Assembly (NCBI RefSeq): GCF_902497745.1
Contig: NZ_CABVHJ010000011.1
Span: 1-64,000 of the forward strand
Direction: 5' to 3'
Length of the DNA: 64,000 bases
Origin: Pseudomonas fluorescens
Lineage (GTDB): Bacteria > Pseudomonadota > Gammaproteobacteria > Pseudomonadales > Pseudomonadaceae
Position numbers and translations under genes: made by a program. Each line of letters starts with the position of its first letter. The first letter of the stretch is position 1. A model generated the notes under the pieces. That model did no database searches. It was not told the origin of the DNA and was given only the letters and a program-made list of their open reading frames with translations. This document shows, one piece after another, positions 57,324 through 64,000 of the stretch.

Positions 57324-59978
57324 ATGATTCAGTTTTCACCCGTCAAATCACCTTTGAGCCTGGCCTTGCTGCTGGCAATCAACACGCTGCCGGCCATCGC
57401 TGCCGACAGCACGGCATCCGAACCGACGACTCAACTGCAGCGCGTCGAAGTCACGGGGACGGCAATCCGTCGGGTCGATGCAGAAACTGCGGTGCCGGTG
57501 ACCATCCTGCGCGTAGAAGAGCTGCGCGAGCAGGGCGTATCCACCACCGAGGAACTGGTCAGCCGGATATCCGCCAACCAGTCTTCAGTGGGTTCCGGTC
57601 GCTCGGTAGGGTCGAGCAGTGGTGGCGCGTCGTATGCGGACTTGCGTGGCATTGGCCCGAATAAAACCCTGGTGCTGCTCAACGGCCGTCGTCTGAGCAA
57701 CAACGCGACCAACGCAATCAATGGCTCGGGTGTCGATCTCAACACTATTCCGTTTGCCGCCATTGACCGTGTCGAAGTGCTGCGTGATGGCGCCTCGGCG
57801 TTGTACGGCACCGACGCGATTGGCGGGGTGATCAACTTCATTACCAAGACCAGCCTCACCGAAGGGCAGATCAGCACCAACTACGATACGCCGACCCATT
57901 CGGGGGGCGGTGAAAGCCGTAACTTCAGCGGCAGTTGGGGTTTCGGTGATTTGCAGGATGATCGCTTCAACGTGTTCGGCGTGGTCAGTTACGACAAGCA
58001 ACAACGCCTGGCCGCCGAAGATCGCGGCTACACCTATAACTACCAGCCGAATCGCGGACTCGACTACACCTCCGGCACCGCCTCGCCGGCCAACTGGAGC
58101 CAGGGCAGTAACGCCACCAATCCATTGGCTGGTTCTGGCTGCAACGCACCGGGTTTGCTGGCACGTAACGGAATCTGCCGACAGAGCTTGTGGAATTACC
58201 TCGATCTGGTGCCGGAAACCGAGAAGACCTCGGCCTTCGCCAAAGCCACGGGAAAGCTGTCGGACGATCACAACGTCAGCCTCGAATACTTCTGGGCGCG
58301 CAACGAAAACCGCACGCAAATCGGCCCGGGCACGCTGATGGGTAATCAGGTCAACCCCGGCACGGCGTTCTATCCGGGTAACGGCATCACGCCGGGGCCG
58401 AACGGATTCGCCCTCGACCCGACACAACCGGTTGACGTCAACTGGCGCGAAACCGCCGTCGGCGCGCGTCAGCACGAAGACGACAACACCAGTCAGCGCT
58501 TGCTGCTGAGTTTCGACGGCACGCTGGTCGGGTGGGATTACAACGTCGGTGCCTCGTACAACCAGAACAAAGTGGTCAACAGTATTCAGGACGGTTACGT
58601 CAACGACCGCGCCGTCAGTGCCGGTATTGCCAACGGTGTGATCAATCCGTTCGGTCCGCAGACAGCTGCCGGTTCCGCGCTGTTGGCGGCCAACGCGGTG
58701 GACGGTGATTACGCCACGGCGGTCGGGCGGGTGAAGGCCATCGACGGGCGCATCAGCCGTGAAATCGGCGACTGGTTTGGTGCCGGTCCTTCGGCGTTGG
58801 CGCTCGGCGGCGAGTATCGCAAGGAAGATTTCCATCAGGATTTCGCAGCATTTGCCGGCGACGTGCAAAGCCTCGGTGTCGATCCGAATGGCAGCGTAGC
58901 CGGGGATCGCAGCGTCTCCGCCGAATACGCCGAGGTCAACGTACCGGTGCTCGACAGCCTGGAACTGTCCGCCGCCGTACGCCATGACAAGTACAGCGAT
59001 TTCGGCAGCACCACCAATCCGAAGTACTCGTTCCGCTTCCAGCCATTCAAGGAACTGGTGGTGCGCGGTGCCTACAGCGAAGGCTTTCGCGCGCCGTCGT
59101 TGTATGAGTTGTACAACCCGACCTTCACCAGTTTCACCAACGCCAACTACAACGACCCGCGTTTGTGCGCTGGCGGCAATCCGAGCAATGGCGGCATCGC
59201 CAACCGTGACTGTGCGCAACAGTTCAATCGCACCAGCGGCGGCAATACCGATCTGAGCCCGGAAACCGCACGCAACGTCACCCTCGGCTTTGTCTACCAG
59301 CCGTTCGAGCGCCTGAGCGCCGGGCTGGATTTCTGGTGGATCGACATCGCCAACCAGATTGCCGAGTTCCCCGAATCGGCGGTGTTCGACAATCCTGAAC
59401 TGTACCCGGATCGCCTGATCCGCAAACCGGACGGCTCCATCGATCACATCGTCACCGGGCTGGCCAACCTCGGCAAGATCAAGACCAACGGCGTCGATGT
59501 CAGCTTCGATTACCGTTTACCGAGCACGCCGTACGGCAACTTCGGCATCGGCCTGCAAGGCACTTACGTCACTCGGTATGACTATCAGCAACAGCTCAAG
59601 GGCGACTACATCGACAAGCTGGGCGATTTCCGTGGCGGTGACTTTGCGTCAGCGGGTGCCGTGGCGCGCTGGCGCCACAGCCTGACCGGTAGCTGGAATT
59701 ACGGCCCATTCGGTGCCGCGCTCACCAACCGCTACACCAGTGGTTACCACGACTCCGATCGCGACACTCACGATTACGTCGGCTCGTACAACGTCTGGGA
59801 TCTGGCCGGCACCTACACCTGGCGCAAGACCCTGAGCGTGACCCTCGGCGCGAAAAACCTGTTCGACCGCGAGCCACCGTTCAGCAACCAGACCTACACG
59901 TTCCAGAGCGGCTACGACCCGAAATATGGCGACCCGTTTGGCCGGACGCTGTACACGCGGGTCAGTTACAAGTTCTGA
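57324..59978 (+). CDS. TonB-dependent receptor without STN domain
   Basis: 884 residues with GGGATGG upstream. Signal peptide ends at AIA (~27). A TonB-box-like LQRVEVTGTAIRR is followed by the plug (AVPVTILRVEELREQG, YADLRGIGPNKTLVLLNGRRLS, IDRVEVLRDGASALYGTDAIGGVINFIT) and a barrel ending YTRVSYKF. It is in the same broad subfamily as the STN-bearing receptor upstream but cannot signal to FecR itself. The shared promoter element suggests it is switched on by the same FecI factor. It precedes a peptide-type ABC importer, so the ligand may be peptide-like. Confidence 0.93.
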   Translation: MIQFSPVKSPLSLALLLAINTLPAIAADSTASEPTTQLQRVEVTGTAIRRVDAETAVPVTILRVEELREQGVSTTEELVSRISANQSSVGSGRSVGSSSGGASYADLRGIGPNKTLVLLNGRRLSNNATNAINGSGVDLNTIPFAAIDRVEVLRDGASALYGTDAIGGVINFITKTSLTEGQISTNYDTPTHSGGGESRNFSGSWGFGDLQDDRFNVFGVVSYDKQQRLAAEDRGYTYNYQPNRGLDYTSGTASPANWSQGSNATNPLAGSGCNAPGLLARNGICRQSLWNYLDLVPETEKTSAFAKATGKLSDDHNVSLEYFWARNENRTQIGPGTLMGNQVNPGTAFYPGNGITPGPNGFALDPTQPVDVNWRETAVGARQHEDDNTSQRLLLSFDGTLVGWDYNVGASYNQNKVVNSIQDGYVNDRAVSAGIANGVINPFGPQTAAGSALLAANAVDGDYATAVGRVKAIDGRISREIGDWFGAGPSALALGGEYRKEDFHQDFAAFAGDVQSLGVDPNGSVAGDRSVSAEYAEVNVPVLDSLELSAAVRHDKYSDFGSTTNPKYSFRFQPFKELVVRGAYSEGFRAPSLYELYNPTFTSFTNANYNDPRLCAGGNPSNGGIANRDCAQQFNRTSGGNTDLSPETARNVTLGFVYQPFERLSAGLDFWWIDIANQIAEFPESAVFDNPELYPDRLIRKPDGSIDHIVTGLANLGKIKTNGVDVSFDYRLPSTPYGNFGIGLQGTYVTRYDYQQQLKGDYIDKLGDFRGGDFASAGAVARWRHSLTGSWNYGPFGAALTNRYTSGYHDSDRDTHDYVGSYNVWDLAGTYTWRKTLSVTLGAKNLFDREPPFSNQTYTFQSGYDPKYGDPFGRTLYTRVSYKF

Positions 59979-60016
59979 AAGTGATCAGTTGTGGCGGGTT
60001 TTAGTCACCGATTGAT

Positions 60017-60035
60017 CTAAAGCCTGCTCTATAAA
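60017..60035 (+). promoter_or_regulatory. CTAA-N8-CTATAAA element, copy C
   Basis: CTAAAGCCTGCTCTATAAA, followed by a stretch (AAATCGCCGGCCTGTTGC) very like that after copy A. It lies 169 bp before the ATG of the ABC binding-protein gene; an ~80-bp REP pair in the leader explains most of the extra distance. Confidence 0.55.
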
Positions 60036-60090
60036 AATCGCCGGCCTGTTGCACATCACAGGTAGGCAGAAGGTGTGTTGACTGCATTGA

Positions 60091-60170
60091 CGCTTTCGCG
60101 AGCAAGCTCGCTCCCACAGGGATTTGTGTTCACGGAAGATCCATGTGGGAGCGAGCTTGCTCGCGAAGAG
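60091..60170. repeat. REP pair, outward-facing, in the leader of the ABC operon
   Basis: CGCTTTCGCGAGCAAGCTCG then CTCCCACAGG, followed by CATGTGGGAGCGAGCTTGCT then CGCGAAGAGG. It lies between promoter element C and the Shine-Dalgarno AAAGGA of the binding-protein gene. Confidence 0.9.
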
Positions 60171-60203
60171 GCCGTCAGCGACACCGTGTAAAAGGATCTG
60201 CCC

Positions 60204-62044
60204 ATGTTCTCCAGGCTCATTTTATTCAGCGCTTTCGCGCTTTTGACTCCGTTCAGCTGGGCCGCCCCGCAACCGGCGTTAACCGTGTACGGCGAACCTC
60301 CCAAATACGCCCCCGACTTCCAGCACCTGGCCTACGCCAACCCCGATGCACCGAAGGGCGGCAGCCTGCGCCGTTCTTCGCTGGAAAGCGGCCCGTTCGA
60401 TCACCTGATTCCCTATACCGACAAAGGCACTGGCGTGGCCGATATCGATGGCTGGCTCTACGCACCGCTGGCCTATCGCAGCAAGGACGAGCCTTACAGC
60501 GTCTACGGTCTGGTGGCGCAGCAGATGGAGCTCGATCCGGATCGCCGCTGGTTGCGTTTTTACCTCAACCCCAAGGCACGTTTCGACGACGGCACACCGA
60601 TCACCGCCGAAGACGTACGTTACACCTTCGAGCTGTTCACCACTCAGGGCAGCCTCAAATACCGCCAGCAGTTTCGTGATGTCGCCGAGGTTGTCGTGGA
60701 GTCGCCGACGCAAGTGCGCTTCCTCTTCAAAAAAACGACAGCCGCACCTTGCCGCTGGACCTGGCGACACTGCCAGTGCTGCCCGAACATTGGTGGCGCA
60801 CTCGCGACTTCGCCGAGGGCGGCGGTTTCGAGATTCCGCCGGGTAGCGGCCCGTACCGCATCAGCGCGGTGGATGCCGGGCGCAGCGTGAAATTCCAACG
60901 GGTGCAAGACTGGTGGGCCAAGGACCTGCCGATCACTCGTGGCCTGTACAACTTCGATCAACTGAGCGTGGAGTTCTTCGCCGACACCGACGTATCGCGG
61001 CAGGTGCTCAAGGCTGGTGGCTTCGATTACAACCGCGAGTTCTCCGCCACCAGTTTCACCATCGGTTACACCGGGGCCGCGCTGGAGCAAGGCAAATTGC
61101 GCCGTGAACACCTCGCACCCGGTGCTGCGCAAGGCGCGCAGGGTTTTGTGTTCAACCTGCAAAAACCGCTGTTTCAGGATCGCCGGGTGCGTCAGGCCAT
61201 CGCCATGCTCTGGGATTTCGAATGGAGCAACCGGCAAATGATGCGCAGCATGTACCTGCGTCAGCGCAGCTTCTTCTCTCACAGCGCACTGGCGGCCACC
61301 GCGTTGCCGGATGCCGAAGAGCTGAAGATTCTTGAGCCGTTGCGCGGACAGATTCCCGATGAAGTGTTCACCACGGTGTTTGAAGCACCGAAAACCGACG
61401 GCAGTGGCAACATCCGCGCTGAACAATTGCAGGCACTGAAACTGCTGGAGGCCGCTGGCTGGAAACCTCAGGGCGATCAGTTGGTGAACGCCAGTGGCGA
61501 GCCGCTGCACTTCACTTTCCTTAATGGCCAGAAGGGTTTCGAACGGCTGTTGTTACCGTTCAAACGCAACCTCGCGCAGATCGGCATCGGCTTCGATATC
61601 CGTCAGGTCGACACGGCGCAATACACCAACCGCGTGCGTAATCGCGACTACGACATGATCGTTGCCGGTTACCCGGTGAGTCAGGCCCCGGGGCGCGAGA
61701 TGTTCAACTACTTCGGCTCCGACGGCGCCGATGATCCCGGCTCGAACAATTACATGGTGCTGCGTGATCCAGCCGTCGACACACTGCTCGAAGGGCTGGT
61801 GCAGGCCGACAATCGCGAGAGTCTGCTGCGCCACGCTCATGCACTGGATCGGGTGTTGCAGTGGGGCTATTACTGGGTCCCCAACTATTACCCGCCGGGG
61901 ATTTCCACGGTGTGGTGGAACCGCTTCGGCCGACCGGCGATTGCCCCGCTGTACGACGCCGGTCTCGACACCTGGTGGGAAATCAGCCCGACCGCACTGA
62001 GCGCAAACCAGATGCCCAAGGAGTACAGCCATGTGGGGTTATAG
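60204..62044 (+). pseudogene. YejA-like peptide/microcin C-type ABC binding protein, frameshifted
   Basis: Signal peptide (LILFSAFALLTPFSWA) then an SBP_bac_5-type domain. The frame from 60204 reads well to VRFLFKK near residue 177; from 60734 the homologous sequence (NDSRTLPLDLATLPVLPEHWW) continues in the -1 frame and stops at 62044. Together they make ~613 residues, the length of YejA/NppA-type proteins. The break is an A7 run at 60729-60735 that would be in frame with eight A. It could be a true mutation, a phase-variable or slippage site, or a sequencing error; the intact downstream permeases favour recent or non-genetic origin. The stop overlaps the yejB-like ATG by 14 bp. Confidence 0.85.
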
Positions 62045-63095
62045 CTTGCGGCGTCTGCTGCTGATCGTGCCGACCTTGCTCGCGATCCTGCTGGTCAATT
62101 TCGTCATCGTGCAAGCCGCGCCCGGTGGCCCGGTAGAGCAAGCCATCGCGCGCTTGCAAGGCATTGGCGTCGGCGCGGCAGTGGGCTCCAGCCACGTCGA
62201 AACCGTTGGTGGCGAATCCCGCGCGACCCGTGGGCTGGACCCGAAACTGGTGGCCGATATCGAGCGCCAGTACGGCTTCGATAAGCCGGCCAGCGAGCGC
62301 TTGTGGCTGATGCTCAAAAGCTATGCGCAACTGGATTTCGGTCAGAGTTTCTTTCGCGGTGCCAGCGTCACCGAATTGATCTGGCAGAAGTTGCCAGTGA
62401 CGTTGTCGCTGGGTCTGTGGGCGACGCTGATCACCTATCTGGTGTCGATTCCGCTGGGCATTCGCAAAGCCGTGCACAACGGTTCGGCGTTCGATGTCTG
62501 GAGCAGCGTGGCGATCATCATCGGTTATGCGTTGCCGGGATTTCTCTTCGCGCTGTTGCTGATCGTGGTGTTTGCCGGTGGCACGGCGCTGGACTGGTTT
62601 CCGGTGCGCGGGCTGGTCTCGGACAACTTCGCCGAGCTGTCGCCGTGGGCGAAGGTGGCCGACTATTTCTGGCACTTGGTGCTGCCGGTGACTGCCTTGG
62701 TCATCGGTGGTTTCGCCACGTTGACGATCCTCACCAAGAACAGCTTTCTCAACGAGATCTCGCGGCTGTACGTGGTGACCGCGCGCGCCAAAGGGCTGAG
62801 TCAAAGGCAGGTGTTGTACGGCCATGTGTTTCGCAATGCGATGCTGCTGGTCGTTGCCGGTTTGCCGCAAGCGCTGGTGACGGTGTTCTTCGGCGGCTCG
62901 CTGCTGATCGAAGTGATCTTTTCCCTCGATGGTCTCGGCCGCCTCAGTTACGAAGCGGCGGTGGCACGTGACTACCCGGTGGTGTTCGGCTCGCTGTTTA
63001 TCTTCACCCTGTTTGGCCTGCTGATAAAACTGCTCGGCGACCTCTGCTACACGCTGGTCGACCCGCGCATCGACTTCACCGCGAGGGCTGCCTGA
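62031..63095 (+). CDS. yejB: YejB-like peptide ABC transporter permease
   Basis: 354 residues with AAGGAG upstream. N-terminal transmembrane segment (RLLLIVPTLLAILLVNFVIVQAAPGGP), the long periplasmic loop typical of YejB/DppB (GLDPKLVADIERQYGFDKPASERL), then five more segments and the EAA loop ARAKGLSQRQVLYGHVFRNAM. It closely fits the microcin C/peptide importer YejABEF permease B. It starts inside the binding-protein gene and overlaps the next gene by one base (TGATG). Confidence 0.93.
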   Translation: MWGYSLRRLLLIVPTLLAILLVNFVIVQAAPGGPVEQAIARLQGIGVGAAVGSSHVETVGGESRATRGLDPKLVADIERQYGFDKPASERLWLMLKSYAQLDFGQSFFRGASVTELIWQKLPVTLSLGLWATLITYLVSIPLGIRKAVHNGSAFDVWSSVAIIIGYALPGFLFALLLIVVFAGGTALDWFPVRGLVSDNFAELSPWAKVADYFWHLVLPVTALVIGGFATLTILTKNSFLNEISRLYVVTARAKGLSQRQVLYGHVFRNAMLLVVAGLPQALVTVFFGGSLLIEVIFSLDGLGRLSYEAAVARDYPVVFGSLFIFTLFGLLIKLLGDLCYTLVDPRIDFTARAA

Positions 63096-64000
63096 TGCTG
63101 ACGTTATCTCCAATCGGTCAGCGTCGCTGGGCGCGCTTCAAGGCACATCGGCGTGGCTGGTGGTCGTTGTGGCTGTTTCTCGCGCTGTTCGGCCTGAGCC
63201 TTGGCGGTGAGCTGGTGGCCAATGACAAGCCGCTGCTGGTGGCGTATCAGGGCGACTGGTATTTCCCCGCGTTCAAGCGCTACACCGAGCAGGATTTCGG
63301 CGGCGAGTTGCCGTTTCAGCCGGACTATCGCAGCACGCAGGTGCGGCAATTGATCGAGGGGCAGGGCGGGCGGATGTGGTTTGCGCCGATTCCGTTCGCG
63401 TTCGACACGGTCAATTACGACCTGACGGAACCGGCACCGAGTCCGCCCAGTAGCGAAAACTGGCTGGGCACGGATGATCAAGCGCGCGATGTGCTGGCGC
63501 GGGTGATTTTCGGCACGCGTATATCGCTGCTGTTTGCCTTGGCGCTGACCGCAGCGAGTGCAGTGATTGGCATCGCTGCCGGCGCGTTGCAGGGTTACTA
63601 CGGCGGTTGGGTCGACTTGATCGGTCAGCGCTTGCTGGAGGTCTGGTCGGGGCTGCCGGTGTTGTACCTGCTGATCATTCTGTCCGGGTTTGTCGAACCG
63701 AATTTCTGGTGGTTGCTGGGGATCATGGCGCTGTTTTCCTGGTTGAGCCTGGTCGATGTGGTGCGGGCCGAGTTCCTGCGCAGCCGTGGCCTGGAATATG
63801 TGAAAGCGGCGCGGGCTCTGGGTGTCGGCGATGCGCAGGTAATTGTTCGACACATTCTGCCCAATGCCATGAGCGCCACGCTGACCTATCTGCCGTTCAT
63901 TCTCACCGGGGCGATTGCGACTTTGTCGGCGCTGGATTTTCTCGGTTTCGGCATGCCGGCCGGCAGTGCTTCGCTGGGCGAGTTGATCGGTCAGGGCAAG
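63095..64000 (+). CDS. yejE: YejE-like peptide ABC transporter permease, C-terminus cut by window edge
   Basis: 302 codons are visible and the frame remains open at the right edge. Features: N-terminal OppC_N-type segment (RRWARFKAHRRGWWSLWLFLALFGLSL), then the YejE-specific insert (VAYQGDWYFPAFKRYTEQDFGGELPFQPDY), NWLGTDDQARDVLARVIFGTRISL and the EAA loop KAARALGVGDAQVIVRHILPNAM. Full-length YejE is ~340 residues, so only ~40 residues are missing. Partner of the yejB-like gene; an ATPase gene (yejF) would be expected just beyond the window. Confidence 0.93.
   Translation, partial: MLTLSPIGQRRWARFKAHRRGWWSLWLFLALFGLSLGGELVANDKPLLVAYQGDWYFPAFKRYTEQDFGGELPFQPDYRSTQVRQLIEGQGGRMWFAPIPFAFDTVNYDLTEPAPSPPSSENWLGTDDQARDVLARVIFGTRISLLFALALTAASAVIGIAAGALQGYYGGWVDLIGQRLLEVWSGLPVLYLLIILSGFVEPNFWWLLGIMALFSWLSLVDVVRAEFLRSRGLEYVKAARALGVGDAQVIVRHILPNAMSATLTYLPFILTGAIATLSALDFLGFGMPAGSASLGELIGQGK

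Noticed and set aside
57585..59447. A 620-codon minus-strand open frame
   Set aside because: Antisense to the second TonB receptor; long only because of the GC-rich codon bias.
60204..62044. Programmed ribosomal frameshifting at the A7 tract
   Set aside because: The zero-frame codons are AAA AAA ACG preceded by C, so the canonical A-AAA-AAG/AAC heptamer is not in the correct frame and no stimulatory structure is evident; a deletion or sequence error is simpler.

Overview
The window is about 61% G+C and gene-dense. Intergenic spaces carry three families of short repeats: the GTGGGAGCGAGC..GCTCGCGAA REP pairs, the TGTAGGAGCTGCCG..GCTGCGATC inverted repeats, and ~190-310 bp elements bounded by CCCCTCACCC..CTCTCCC / GGGAGAGGG..GGGTGAGGGG. 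With the gene content (lexA2-imuA-imuB-dnaE2, SphA-like porin with an AraC regulator, TorF porin, FecI/FecR/TonB systems) this points to a chromosome of the Pseudomonas fluorescens group. I see no rRNA, tRNA, prophage, transposase or CRISPR array.

Layout. 1-6.2 kb: two tandem, paralogous, very large Ig-like-repeat proteins on the minus strand (the first cut by the window edge), each with a near-identical lux-box-like palindrome centred about 74 bp before its start codon. 6.3-8.9 kb: SphA-like outer-membrane protein divergent from an AraC regulator, then a repeat element. 8.9-10.8 kb: DyP peroxidase and a Gfo/Idh/MocA dehydrogenase. 11-18.6 kb: GntR/UTRA regulator, AprA-like flavoprotein, two-cluster ferredoxin, NitT/TauT-type ABC importer, HEAT-repeat protein and DUF971 protein, mostly translationally coupled; this looks like a dedicated uptake-plus-redox pathway with an unknown substrate. 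18.7-24.3 kb: EptA-type phosphoethanolamine transferase, TorF porin, exported amidohydrolase with divergent LysR. 24.4-30.2 kb: SOS mutagenesis cassette lexA2-imuA-imuB-dnaE2. 30.4-32.2 kb: CsgG-like/DUF4810/DUF799 lipoprotein trio. 32.3-38.3 kb: flavin-reductase remnant, GntR (FCD) regulator, hybrid kinase, class II UvrA. 38.4-43.8 kb: a six-gene minus-strand stressosome operon (RsbR, RsbS, RsbT, an ATPase-PP2C fusion, histidine kinase, receiver-kinase-receiver protein). 44-46 kb: small hydrophilic or stress-type proteins (DUF4142, DUF465 and two disordered acidic proteins). 46-51.2 kb: strictosidine-synthase-like protein, desaturase-SRPBCC fusion, LysR, HypX-like protein. 51.5-64 kb: FecI/FecR pair, an STN-containing TonB receptor, an Xre-RES toxin-antitoxin pair, a second TonB receptor, and a YejABE-type peptide ABC importer whose binding-protein gene has a -1 frameshift in an A7 tract; the last gene runs off the right edge.

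How it works together. The 51-64 kb region reads as one regulon: both TonB receptors and the ABC importer are preceded by the same CTAA-N8-CTATAAA element, at an identical 56 bp from the two receptor start codons. This suggests one surface-sensed signal controls transport of a peptide-like or siderophore-like ligand across both membranes. The stressosome operon has no sigB-type gene; its output probably passes to the two kinase/receiver proteins encoded at its end. Everything about substrates and signals is inference from families and context.
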